Below are positions 42,502 through 50,901 of a DNA stretch of 64,000 nt, piece by piece. Where the stretch lies: contig NZ_JAIVKY010000011.1 of assembly GCF_020524325.1 (NCBI RefSeq), forward strand, positions 62,001 through 126,000, read 5' to 3'. Position 1 is the stretch's first letter; each line of letters opens with the position of its first letter. This DNA is from Sutcliffiella horikoshii (GTDB lineage: Bacteria; Bacillota; Bacilli; Bacillales; Bacillaceae_I). The position numbers were made by a program, and so were the translations under genes. The notes under the pieces are model-generated. The model did no database searches. It had not been told where the DNA came from and saw nothing but the letters and a program-made list of their open reading frames with translations.

Positions 42502-42999
42502 ATGATAATAAGACATTTAACTCCAACTGATGCAGAAAGTTATAGAACCATTAGGTTGGAGGCATTGAAAAATAAACCGGAAGCATTCAGCTCCAGTTAC
42601 GAAGACGAAGTAGATTTTACTGTTGAAAAATACAGAAATAGATTTAGCAATGACCACACCTACACCTTTGGAGCTTTTAAGGGAGAAAATTTGGTCGGTA
42701 CGGTAACCCTACTTTGTGAAACCAAAAAGAAAATTAAGCATCGAGCTACCATAGTAGCAATGTATGTCATGCCTAATCAACGAAAATTAGGCGTTGGAAA
42801 AGCACTCATGAACGTAGCTATAAACAAAGCGAAAGAATTAAAGGAAATTGAACAAGTCTATCTGACAGTGACAGCAAGCAATGAACCTGCAAAACGTCTA
42901 TATGAATCCCTGGGGTTTGTGACTTATGGAATAGATAGAAATGGATTGAAAATTGATGACACCTATTTTGACGAGGAATTGATGGTCTTGGAGCTCTAA
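42502..42999 (+). CDS. GNAT acetyltransferase
   Basis: 165 residues. MIIRHLTPTDAESYRTIRLEALKNKPEAFSSSYEDE and the acetyl-CoA loop YVMPNQRKLGVGKALMNVAINKAKEL, ending YLTVTASNEPAKRLYESLGFVTYG, are classical GNAT. Substrate unknown. 29 bp before the second DUF2268 gene. Confidence 0.85.
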   Translation: MIIRHLTPTDAESYRTIRLEALKNKPEAFSSSYEDEVDFTVEKYRNRFSNDHTYTFGAFKGENLVGTVTLLCETKKKIKHRATIVAMYVMPNQRKLGVGKALMNVAINKAKELKEIEQVYLTVTASNEPAKRLYESLGFVTYGIDRNGLKIDDTYFDEELMVLEL

Positions 43000-43028
43000 T
43001 TCTAATAAGGGGAGAACAGGGGGAGTAA

Positions 43029-43991
43029 ATGAGGATTTTTCTTTTAATAAGTTTGTTGATTCTAGCTGGATGTGAGAGTGGAACAAAAGAGGTGACAGTA
43101 GAGAAGGAAAAAGAACTAGTTCTGAAAAATAATAGTGTGGATACTTTTTCAGTCAATGGACAGGAATTTGAAATTCATCCGTGGTATGGATATTATGTTG
43201 AGTATTTGAACGAGGAATATAGCTCAGCTGAAGCAAGGAGTGACAATTTCCAGAAGGTTGTTGGAAACCCTTTGAGTAATGAAGTATTGGGATATGATTA
43301 TGGTTACCAGAATAGCATATACTTTAAGCCACCTTATAATAGAAACAAATTAAAAGATTATATTGTAAAATTGGATGAACGTCATAAAGAAATTGTAGAA
43401 ATTATTAAAGAAGCTTTGACTAATTCAACCTCCCTTCTTTCTGGTGGGAATTATAAGATATATCTGGCCCCGTTTAATTCGGACGTGGATACAAAAGAGT
43501 TTCATGGGGTTACAGGATTTGCGGAGAAGAATGCGATGATTCTCATGCTGGATCCATATAATATGACAGAAAAAAGCATCAAAGAGCTTATTGCCCATGA
43601 ATATCATCACTTAGTGTACATGGAAATCTCTGATTATAACACACGCACGGCTCATCTTTTAGAAAAAGTTGTTATGGAAGGGAAAGCGGAAACATTCACC
43701 AAAATTCTCTATCCCGATTACGAAGTTCATTGGATAGAGCCATTAAGTAATGATGAAAGAGATAGAGTCTGGAGCTACATGGATGAGAACAAATACTCCA
43801 TTAGTGAGGAGGATTACAGTGTGCTCAACAATGGTAGCATTTCCAAAGAGCTTCCTAGTTGGTCCAACTATAGAATGGGCTATCAAATAATGCAGGAGTA
43901 TTTAAAGAAAAATCCTGATTTACCGATAGAACAATGGACAGTAATAAAAGCGGTAGAGATTATGGATGGATTAGAATTTGAGAGCGAATAA
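43029..43991 (+). CDS. DUF2268-type putative zinc protease, lipoprotein
   Basis: 320 residues. Lipobox ILAGCESG. The zincin motif HEYHH (His190-His194) in KELIAHEYHHLVYMEISDY is followed by EKVVMEGKAETFTKILYPDYEVHWIEPLS. It shares the same segments with the 40033 gene (EKSIKxxIAHExHH, EGKAxTF, WIEPLS), so they are paralogues; this one is anchored by lipid instead of a TM helix and lacks about 100 N-terminal residues. A terminator follows. Confidence 0.82.
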   Translation: MRIFLLISLLILAGCESGTKEVTVEKEKELVLKNNSVDTFSVNGQEFEIHPWYGYYVEYLNEEYSSAEARSDNFQKVVGNPLSNEVLGYDYGYQNSIYFKPPYNRNKLKDYIVKLDERHKEIVEIIKEALTNSTSLLSGGNYKIYLAPFNSDVDTKEFHGVTGFAEKNAMILMLDPYNMTEKSIKELIAHEYHHLVYMEISDYNTRTAHLLEKVVMEGKAETFTKILYPDYEVHWIEPLSNDERDRVWSYMDENKYSISEEDYSVLNNGSISKELPSWSNYRMGYQIMQEYLKKNPDLPIEQWTVIKAVEIMDGLEFESE

Positions 43992-44003
43992 ATATTGTGT
44001 TAA

Positions 44004-44042
44004 AGGAACTTGTCTCACACCAAGAGATAAGTTTCTTTTTGT
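44004..44042 (+). terminator. Intrinsic terminator
   Basis: GGAACTTGTCTC/GAGATAAGTTTC arms with a 7-base loop, then TTTTTG and TTTT. Confidence 0.8.
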
Positions 44043-44059
44043 TTTAAAACAAAATAAAT

Positions 44060-44091
44060 TTATTGATAATCAATAAATAATCTGGTAATAT
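44060..44091 (+). promoter_or_regulatory. Promoter with overlapping palindrome
   Basis: TTGATA (44063-44068), 17-bp spacer, TAATAT (44086-44091). The -35 sits inside the perfect inverted repeat TTATTGAT-a-ATCAATAA (44060-44076). It resembles a Fur-family 7-1-7 box in layout but not in base detail. Candidate repressor site for the lipoprotein genes downstream. Confidence 0.5.
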
Positions 44092-44137
44092 ACTGTTAAT
44101 TAATGTAAAGATAACGGGTGCGAAGGGGGATGAGAAA

Positions 44138-44563
44138 TTGAAAAAAGTATCATTGATTACCACAGTTATGTTGTTAATTTTATCTGGATGTAACCAATAC
44201 TCTAGGGCGGATATTCCAGCAGAAGGAACTTTTCATTTGGCTCTTATCAATAACACCGAAGTTGATGTCTACGGATATGAGGTCAGCTATTCCCAAGATG
44301 GAACACACAGAGGGGGAAGTGGTGGTGGTCAATATGCTGATAATTCCAAGATAAAGAAGGGGGATATGTTCACGCTGGACTTTAATCATGTAAATTTTCT
44401 CCCGGACAAAGAGGTTACTTTTGTAATAACGGTCTTTACAGGAGAGCATCAAACGGAAAAAGTAACGTTGAGTTCCCCGGTTACCACCATGCTTTCTAAT
44501 TTGGAAAGTATTTATTATGTAGAGATCACGGGAGACAGTACAAAAAATCTTAGCGTACATTAG
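44138..44563 (+). CDS. Lipoprotein of unknown function
   Basis: 141 residues, TTG start behind GGGGGATGAG. Lipobox ILSGC. The rest is beta-rich (VDVYGYEVSYSQDGTHRGGSGGGQY) with an immunoglobulin-like feel. No family recognised. Next lipoprotein gene starts 11 bp later. Confidence 0.6.
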   Translation: MKKVSLITTVMLLILSGCNQYSRADIPAEGTFHLALINNTEVDVYGYEVSYSQDGTHRGGSGGGQYADNSKIKKGDMFTLDFNHVNFLPDKEVTFVITVFTGEHQTEKVTLSSPVTTMLSNLESIYYVEITGDSTKNLSVH

Positions 44564-44574
44564 GTGATGAACCA

Positions 44575-45129
44575 GTGATAAGGTATAGAAAAATTTACAT
44601 AATTTATGTTTTATTCATTATTCTTTTTACATCAGCATGTAATACATCGAAAGAAATCAATGAATACATGAGAGAGGTAGAATCAACCAATCTATCAGGT
44701 GAAACTATCGATGGGATTGAATTGGGTATGGATATTTCCAATGAAACATTTCAGCAGAAATATGGCAGAGCAAAACCGGACCCAGATAATCAGCATTATT
44801 CTGCACAAGGCAGGAAATATGATCAATATTGGATTAATGGACTTTTGTTGGGGGTAGATAGAGAGACCAATGAAATTTTATCTATAGGTAGAATAAGTAA
44901 CCATCCTTCCTCAGCTGAGAACAGAGTTGAGTTAGGGGACTCCATGGAGAAAGTTATCTTGGAGTATGGAGACCACTTTTATACATACAATGATTCACAG
45001 CAAAGTATCTCTGTCATTGGGTATGTGGATCATTCTAACAATCTCCACCTGTCAATTAATCATTCTGAGAACAGAGTAATTGGTATTAGTTTAAGCTATG
45101 CGTTTGATAGGTTGCTTTGGGAAAAATAA
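44575..45129 (+). CDS. Lipoprotein of unknown function
   Basis: 184 residues, GTG start. Signal helix with Cys near residue 22 (ILFTSAC). Two similar segments, IDGIELGMDISNETFQQKYGRA and RVELGDSMEKVILEYGDHFY, suggest an internal duplication with the LGMxxxxxxxxYG pattern seen in SmpA/OmlA-like and beta-lactamase-inhibitor-like folds (inference). Co-transcribed with the previous gene. Confidence 0.6.
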   Translation: MIRYRKIYIIYVLFIILFTSACNTSKEINEYMREVESTNLSGETIDGIELGMDISNETFQQKYGRAKPDPDNQHYSAQGRKYDQYWINGLLLGVDRETNEILSIGRISNHPSSAENRVELGDSMEKVILEYGDHFYTYNDSQQSISVIGYVDHSNNLHLSINHSENRVIGISLSYAFDRLLWEK

Positions 45130-45211
45130 ATGGAAAAACTGTGGAACTAAATTAGTGTGCATTTCGTATAGGTAATGAATATAATTTTCATAAAAGAAAG
45201 TTGAGGAAAAG

Positions 45212-46183
45212 ATGAACACTAAAAAGAGATTCAGTTTTCGCAAAGCATTTAAGTATATATCAATAGGCTTAATTAGTATGGTTGCACTCTGGGTGGTGTT
45301 TCATCAAGTAATGGTTTTATTCGAGAAAAACAAATTCGAAGCCACTGGGCAATTGGTGGACGTGGATGGTAACAAAATGCATGTTCATGCTGAAGGTAAG
45401 GGTCCGAATACTATCATTCTACTTCCTGGATTGGGTACATCAGCTCCAGTGTTGGATTTTGAACCGCTTATGAATGAATTAAGCAAGAGTAACAGAGTGG
45501 TAGTCGTAGAACCATTTGGTTATGGATGGAGCGAGAAGACAGATAAGGATAGAACGGTAGAAAATGTGGTCGAAGAAGTAAGGGCAGCGTTGCAGGAAGC
45601 GGAAATTGAAGGCCCTTATATTTTGATGCCGCATTCTATTGGGGGAATCTATAGTACGTACTATGCCCATACATATCCTGAGGAAGTAAAGGCCATTGTT
45701 GGAATTGATCCAACACTTCCGGCTGCCGTTGAATATTTTGATGTACCTGTTCCGACTATGCCTGGTTTCCTTAGGGCCGTAGCTCCGAGTGGTATTGCAA
45801 GGATTGTGGTTGCGGGGAATGAGGAGGATTTTTTACCATTGGCAGAACAAGGGACATACTCTGCTGAAAATCTTGAACTAACGAAGACTTTAACTGTCTG
45901 GAATGGCTACAATAAAAATATCATCATGGAAGCAAATGAGATTAGTAATAATATCGAAAAAACGATTAACATGACGTTACCGACCGATATACCAGTAATG
46001 ATTTTTACACCGAAGGACGAAAAGGTAAACCCTGCTGGAAGGTCTACAATGACTTTTTATGAAAAACAATTAGAGAATGTAGAAAAAAATAAAATTGTTC
46101 CTCTAGATGGCCATCATTATTTACACTGGACAAATGCGGAAGAGATGAGTAAACATGTTGGGGAATTTATTGGAGGAAGTTAA
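45212..46183 (+). CDS. Membrane-anchored alpha/beta hydrolase
   Basis: 323 residues. N-terminal hydrophobic helix (about 14-32), then an alpha/beta fold: IILLPGLGTSAPVLDFEPL (oxyanion), VEPFGYGWSEKT, nucleophile Ser in MPHSIGGIY, and His in LDGHHYLHW. The extracytoplasmic placement suggests action on a lipid or secreted ester. The RBS GAGGAAAAG precedes the ATG. Confidence 0.8.
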   Translation: MNTKKRFSFRKAFKYISIGLISMVALWVVFHQVMVLFEKNKFEATGQLVDVDGNKMHVHAEGKGPNTIILLPGLGTSAPVLDFEPLMNELSKSNRVVVVEPFGYGWSEKTDKDRTVENVVEEVRAALQEAEIEGPYILMPHSIGGIYSTYYAHTYPEEVKAIVGIDPTLPAAVEYFDVPVPTMPGFLRAVAPSGIARIVVAGNEEDFLPLAEQGTYSAENLELTKTLTVWNGYNKNIIMEANEISNNIEKTINMTLPTDIPVMIFTPKDEKVNPAGRSTMTFYEKQLENVEKNKIVPLDGHHYLHWTNAEEMSKHVGEFIGGS

Positions 46184-46201
46184 GATACGGGGGTAATAAA
46201 T

Positions 46202-46843
46202 ATGGCCAAACAGAGAAAGTGGCTTATAGCAGGGGCGATAGCAATTGGCTTAGTGTTTTCCCTTTTTACTTTTACTTTATTTAAAGAAACCCGAGGTTAT
46301 GCGCAGTATCATTCTGAGTCATTAATGAATGATACTTCCCGGCTGATAGGAAGTTTTCAAAGGAAACAAGAAGTCCTTCAGCAAATAATCCAAACAAGAA
46401 CACTGACAGAAACGCAGGTAGAACTTATTCGTGAAGACAGTTATATTCTTATAAACTATTATGAAGACTATAATCGCTTGGCTATGAACCTTGATCGCTA
46501 CGAAAATAATGGATACTCCATCGTAGAGGCGGCTTTTGTAACAGAAGCAGTCTTTAACCGTAAGATAGCAGAAATTCAAGGGACAGATCAAACGAAGATA
46601 AAACTGAACAATGAGTTTCTTGAAAAAGTAGAGTTTCTAGTCGCATTCAATGAACGTTGTCTCAAAACCTTAGGAAAACATGTGCGGGGATTTGTGATTA
46701 CAGATACTTCTATGGAGACGACAGAAGAGAGAGATTCGCTCAGTAGAAATGGAATAAAAGAAGACTTTTGGGTGGAGATTTTGAAGCGTTTGGATAGAGA
46801 GGCTTTTGAAAAGCAAAGTGATATGGAGAGTTTAATAAATTAG
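46202..46843 (+). CDS. Membrane-anchored helical protein of unknown function
   Basis: 213 residues. One N-terminal TM helix (about 8-26), then a charged helical domain of about 180 residues. 18 bp after the hydrolase gene, so likely a unit. No family recognised. Confidence 0.55.
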   Translation: MAKQRKWLIAGAIAIGLVFSLFTFTLFKETRGYAQYHSESLMNDTSRLIGSFQRKQEVLQQIIQTRTLTETQVELIREDSYILINYYEDYNRLAMNLDRYENNGYSIVEAAFVTEAVFNRKIAEIQGTDQTKIKLNNEFLEKVEFLVAFNERCLKTLGKHVRGFVITDTSMETTEERDSLSRNGIKEDFWVEILKRLDREAFEKQSDMESLIN

Positions 46844-46850
46844 TGAGGGT

Positions 46851-46887
46851 AAACGCTTGGATACTTGGTCCATGCGTTTTTTTTTAT
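46851..46887 (+). terminator. Intrinsic terminator
   Basis: AAACGCTTGGA/TCCATGCGTTT stem and a run of eight or more T. Confidence 0.75.
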
Positions 46888-47044
46888 AAAAAAAGGTTAC
46901 ATAAGTCTATCTGTCTAGTTCTTTCCATCTATAAATTGTCTGAACGTGTAGAAAGAAAGGAGTTTTTCCTCATTTACAGATTATTCAATAAACTCTAGTA
47001 TGAAATATGTAGGGTCACTAAATATATGAAATGAGGAGGAAATT

Positions 47045-48115
47045 ATGAAAAAGATCAGTAAAACAGTATTAGCGTTATCTTTAACAGGGGTTATGACAAT
47101 TGGTACGTTAACAACAGGAACGCTTCCAACAAGTGCGGTTGGAAATGGTCCCAACTATAATGGCAATGAATCTATCCAAACCTCCATCCTTACTACATAT
47201 GATGAGTTAGTAGAATACTTACTAAAACAAGAAGCAAATCAACAGGCGATGGAGCTTGAGGTTATTGGAGAAACAGTAAAAGGTCGTGATATTTACATGG
47301 CCAAATATATTAAGAACGAGGACAACCCAACGATTCTTTTTTTGACTCAGCAACATGGAAATGAGCAATTGACAACAGAGGGTGCGATGGAATTTATTAA
47401 ACATCTTGGAACCGGGAAAAATCAATCGGTATTGGATCATGTCAATATCCTTGTGATACCAATGTTGAATGCAGACGGCGCAATGGGAGATGTGAATTTT
47501 TCAACAGATGATTACATTGCAGACGGAGACCGTCATTTGACGAGAGCAAATGCTAATAACTTTGATTTAAATCGTGAGCATGATAAAGCGGTAGAAGCGA
47601 TGCAACCTGAAGCGGCCGCTCTTCATACAAATGTGTTGGAGAAGTATGACATTGATTACTTGATTGATTTACATCATCAAGGAACTCAGAGTGAACGTGA
47701 TGGGAAACTTGTTTCCGGGTCTATTTTACATCCGACAAGTCCTAATGTTGATCCTGCTGTAGTGGAGCAGTCCAAGCAATTAGGGGCAGTTGTGTTCCAT
47801 GAAATTGAGTCAAAAGGCTGGGGGCATCTTGGCAAGTACAATGGTGGGAATACAGACAACATTGGCCGAAATGGAATTGCATCGAGATATGATATCGCGA
47901 CATTATTGTTTGAAATGCGCGGAATGTCAGACCATACAAATCCATCCGCTATTCTTGGTCAGAAGAGTAATGGATACTTGATCAAGCAGACGGTGAATAC
48001 GCTTGATTCAACAGTTCAAGCCATTGCTGATGGATCGATTAATACTGTTGATACAAGCTTTTGGGAAACGCTACCTTTCCAGACTACAAGACAAGGTGAG
48101 GAAAGCGACGAATAA
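47045..48115 (+). CDS. Secreted M14 zinc carboxypeptidase
   Basis: 356 residues with a Sec signal peptide (cleavage about residue 31-32, SAVG). M14 ligands: His104 and Glu107 in TQQHGNEQ, His210 in IDLHHQG; catalytic Glu in TLLFEMRG about residue 290. LTRANANNFDLNREHD carries the substrate-binding Asn-Arg. Probably a peptidase acting on cell-wall peptides or scavenged peptides. Single gene; a strong terminator and then a 52-bp repeat array follow. Confidence 0.88.
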   Translation: MKKISKTVLALSLTGVMTIGTLTTGTLPTSAVGNGPNYNGNESIQTSILTTYDELVEYLLKQEANQQAMELEVIGETVKGRDIYMAKYIKNEDNPTILFLTQQHGNEQLTTEGAMEFIKHLGTGKNQSVLDHVNILVIPMLNADGAMGDVNFSTDDYIADGDRHLTRANANNFDLNREHDKAVEAMQPEAAALHTNVLEKYDIDYLIDLHHQGTQSERDGKLVSGSILHPTSPNVDPAVVEQSKQLGAVVFHEIESKGWGHLGKYNGGNTDNIGRNGIASRYDIATLLFEMRGMSDHTNPSAILGQKSNGYLIKQTVNTLDSTVQAIADGSINTVDTSFWETLPFQTTRQGEESDE

Positions 48116-48122
48116 ACAAAAG

Positions 48123-48152
48123 AAAAGCTCGGGGCGCTCCGAGCTTTTCTTT
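48123..48152 (+). terminator. Intrinsic terminator
   Basis: AAAAGCTCGG/CCGAGCTTTT stem with 6-base loop, then CTTT. Confidence 0.8.
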
Positions 48153-48158
48153 GTGATC

Positions 48159-48366
48159 TTGACCAATGAAGACTTGAGTTCCTAAACTTTTTGGGGCCAG
48201 GAGTCTTCATAAACGTTATGAGGTCCTGGCCACCTCTGTTTTTCGGTAACAGAATTCTTCATAGTTCTTTTGAAGACCGGAATTCAAAGATTTTTAGGTG
48301 ATAGATGTCTTCATCAAGGTCATGAAGACGTCAGTGCTAAGATTATCTGGAGACAGAAGTCTTCAT
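48159..48366 (-). repeat. 52-bp tandem repeat array, 4 units, same family as 1746-2109
   Basis: Read on the minus strand, ATGAAGAC-type unit starts fall at 48366, 48314, 48262 and 48210, exactly 52 bp apart. The first unit reads ATGAAGACTTCTGT...GTCTTCAT, with the ATGAAGAC/GTCTTCAT dyad explicit. This is the same unit head (ATGAAGACTTCTGTT) as units 6-7 of the 1746 array, which is in plus orientation. The array abuts the stop codon of the minus-strand anti-sigma gene (48370) and lies between convergent genes, like its relative. Confidence 0.9.
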
Positions 48367-48369
48367 CAA

Positions 48370-49119
48370 TCACAACCCCGCCGAAAGATGAATCTCCCCT
48401 TCAGGTAATTCATTCCCACTTTGAGGTTCCAATGTTATCGCGATGGTATCCCAATCTTCCGTTGTCGTCTCTCCAATGTTATGGAACACATACCCTTTTC
48501 CTTGATCATCTAGGGTGAAGTCTCCTGCAGGTATTGGTGCGCCGTCCTTCAAGAGCCACACCTGATACACTTCGTTCCCGGTGAGTTCAGGTAAATCCTG
48601 TGTCTGAATCATGACAGATAGTGCCTGATCCTGTTGGAAAATTGCTGCAAACCCGCTGCCAGCAGCAGCTGATGGCTGCAATGTAACTACGCTATCAGGT
48701 TGTTTCAGTTCTTCAGCAGCCAAGTCTCTGCCTTCACCGTTTTGCATCATCAAATAGCCGTTTCCGACCAGTGAAAGCAATAGCGATGCGGCCAGCAATG
48801 TAGTAAGCCAAGGTTTCCCCGAAGCTGTATTTTTACTAACCGGTGTTTCAACTTCCTTTTTAGAAGAAATAGGTGTTACAGTAGCTTTTTCTGGTTTCAC
48901 ATCTTCAGCGAATACATTATCTAAAATGCGCTTCTTCATTTCCGGTGGGGGTGAGGCCTGCTCTGACACAAGGGCAACATCTCCTAACAGATCTTGAAGT
49001 TCCATTAATTCTTCCTGACATTCGGGACAGGTGGCTAAGTGCTGTTCAAATTCTTCTCTCTCTGTTTGTGTTAGGTGGCCATTGAAATAGTCCAACACTA
49101 ACTCACATTTCTGACTCAT
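48370..49119 (-). CDS. Anti-sigma factor (ZAS zinc finger plus RskA C-terminal domain)
   Basis: 249 residues. N-terminal zinc-binding anti-sigma domain with His27, Cys31 and Cys34 (HLATCPEC), TM helix about residues 105-125, and extracytoplasmic RskA-like domain (VWLLKDGAPIPAGDFTLDDQGKGYVF). RskA-type anti-sigmas hold an ECF sigma factor until proteolysed. Translationally coupled to its cognate sigma gene by a 4-bp overlap. Its stop codon is next to the 52-bp array. Confidence 0.88.
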   Translation of the reverse strand: MSQKCELVLDYFNGHLTQTEREEFEQHLATCPECQEELMELQDLLGDVALVSEQASPPPEMKKRILDNVFAEDVKPEKATVTPISSKKEVETPVSKNTASGKPWLTTLLAASLLLSLVGNGYLMMQNGEGRDLAAEELKQPDSVVTLQPSAAAGSGFAAIFQQDQALSVMIQTQDLPELTGNEVYQVWLLKDGAPIPAGDFTLDDQGKGYVFHNIGETTTEDWDTIAITLEPQSGNELPEGEIHLSAGL

Positions 49120-49670
49120 ATACTCCCCCTCCTATCTGCAAGTAACGGTTTCAGTTTCTTAAGCGCCAGCCGTATCCTTCCTTTAACAGTACCAAGCGGT
49201 ATGCCGGTCAACTCGGCTATTTTTTGCTGGGTATACCCCTTGAAATACATATAATGAACCATCTTCCTTTGGTCATCTGATAAAGTGGAGACTGCCTCTC
49301 TGATGACTGTTTGCTCTTCTTTCCACTCTGTCTCTTTTTCGGTGGAGTCGGTAGATTGCAAGAATGGTTCCACATCTTCTATCGGGGCGCTTTGTGTCTT
49401 CTGTTGCTTGCGAATAATATCCAAGGCTTTATTACGGGCGATGGTGAACAGCCATGATCGGAACTTACCTTTTGACTCATCGTAGATTCCTGTTCCCTGC
49501 CAAATCTTGATAAAGACATCCTGCATTGCTTCTTCTGCAATGTCATGATTATTCGTTATTTTCAATAAAAAAGAATACAAAATCTTTTCGTACCTGTCGT
49601 ACAGTTCTTCCAAAGCGGACTTATCTTTTTGCCTAATCCGCTCATACAGAAGAGAGTCCTTGTTCTGCAT
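49116..49670 (-). CDS. ECF RNA polymerase sigma factor
   Basis: 184 residues. Region 2: ALEELYDRYEKILYSFLLKITNNHDIAEEAMQDVFIKIW; region 4: MVHYMYFKGYTQQKIAELTGIPLGTVKGRIRLALKKLKP. The family is the SigK/RpoE-like ECF group that pairs with RskA anti-sigmas. Divergent from glcT. Its own promoter is not clear from the sequence. Confidence 0.92.
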   Translation of the reverse strand: MQNKDSLLYERIRQKDKSALEELYDRYEKILYSFLLKITNNHDIAEEAMQDVFIKIWQGTGIYDESKGKFRSWLFTIARNKALDIIRKQQKTQSAPIEDVEPFLQSTDSTEKETEWKEEQTVIREAVSTLSDDQRKMVHYMYFKGYTQQKIAELTGIPLGTVKGRIRLALKKLKPLLADRRGSI

Positions 49671-49887
49671 AGGTTTTCTCCTTTTTTATGTGATTATCTT
49701 TATTATATCTTTAATTATCTATTTAAAAGAAGAAATAAGGCTTTCCTACTTTCCTAACGTTGGAAAACGGGATTTAGATCAGTTTTATCAGGAAAGAATC
49801 ATTTGGAAATATTGCTCGCTTGACTCTGCCTCCCACGTAGCGTACTTTAGTATATATTGCAGTTTTAGATACACCGGAGGAATGGTC

Positions 49888-50718
49888 ATGCGTGTAAAGA
49901 AAGTCTTGAATAATAATGTGTTGATTGCTGCCCACCCGGAGTACAATGAAGTAATCCTGACAGGTAAAGGAATCGGCTTTGGGAAACGTACCGGAGAAGA
50001 TATTTCCGTAGAAAGCGCAGAAAAATTCTTTGTACTTCGCGATCAGGAAGAACAGCAACAATATAAACAGTTACTTAGTTATGTCGATGAGTCATTCATC
50101 GGTTTGATGAATGAATGTATAGAGCGGATTGAAAAACGGTTTGAGGTTCGGTTAAATGAACATATCCATGTTGGATTGACGGACCATCTTTATTTTGCCG
50201 TGAAAAGAATTCAGCAAGGGTTGGATATAAAAAATCCCTTCCTGACGGAGACGGAACTCGCCTACCCTAAAGAATATACAGTGGCACTTGAAATTGTGGA
50301 ATGGTTGAATGAAAAGATTGGGATTTCGGTTCCAGTGGGAGAAGTAGGTTTCATTACCCTACACATCCATAGCGCGTTAACAAATCGCGAATTATCTGAG
50401 GTCAACAAACATACCCAGCTGATCAGCAGAATGGTGGATGTGATAGAGGAATCTCTGAAAATTTCCGTTGACCGGACAGATGTAAACTATCTTCGGCTCA
50501 TTCGTCATTTTCACGCGTCGATTGAAAGGGTGCAAAAAGACGAGAACCGTCCAGAAAATCAGGAAGCGCTCGCAAAAGTGTTGCAAGCTGAATATCCTGT
50601 GTGCTACAATCTAGCATGGAAATTGATTAAGATTATGCAGCAGAACTTACACAAGCCAGTCCCAGATGCTGAGGCAGTATACCTGACCCTACATTTGCAA
50701 AGGCTTGCAAAACAATAA
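49888..50718 (+). CDS. glcT: Transcription antiterminator GlcT
   Basis: 276 residues from ATG 49888, seven bases after GGAGG. N-terminal RNA-binding CAT domain (MRVKKVLNNNVLIAAHPEYNEVILTGKGIGFGKR) and two PTS regulation domains with conserved His (for example EHIHVGLTDHLYFAVKRI, GFITLHIHSALTNRE). GlcT binds the RAT hairpin of ptsG mRNA when glucose is transported and stops the terminator forming. It sits directly upstream of ptsG, as in Bacillus subtilis. Confidence 0.95.
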   Translation: MRVKKVLNNNVLIAAHPEYNEVILTGKGIGFGKRTGEDISVESAEKFFVLRDQEEQQQYKQLLSYVDESFIGLMNECIERIEKRFEVRLNEHIHVGLTDHLYFAVKRIQQGLDIKNPFLTETELAYPKEYTVALEIVEWLNEKIGISVPVGEVGFITLHIHSALTNRELSEVNKHTQLISRMVDVIEESLKISVDRTDVNYLRLIRHFHASIERVQKDENRPENQEALAKVLQAEYPVCYNLAWKLIKIMQQNLHKPVPDAEAVYLTLHLQRLAKQ

Positions 50719-50737
50719 ATATCCAAAACACTTTTTT

Positions 50738-50850
50738 CACGTGTTACTGGTCATGCAGGCATGAGCGGAAGAAAGCGTAAACGAAGAAACACGGTAGAAG
50801 TCTATCTACCTCTCCTTCGTGTACCTTTTCTTTTCACTCATGCCTTTTTG
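50738..50850 (+). promoter_or_regulatory. ptsG leader: RAT antiterminator overlapping terminator
   Basis: RAT: CGTGTTACTGGTCATGCAGG at 50740-50759 continuing ATGAGCG, with the family signature GTTACTG and CAGGCA. The 3' half (AGGCATGAG, 50757-50765) is also the left arm of a long terminator whose right arm CTCATGCC lies at 50837-50844 and is followed by TTTTTG. Mutually exclusive folding is the GlcT switch. Confidence 0.9.
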
Positions 50851-50901
50851 TTTTGCTTCCGTTCAATAACTGTATAAACAAATATTTTAGGAGGAACACA
50901 T

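Noticed and set aside
44060-44076. Fur box
   Set aside because: The 7-1-7 geometry fits but the arms do not match GATAATNATTATC; kept only as an unassigned palindrome.
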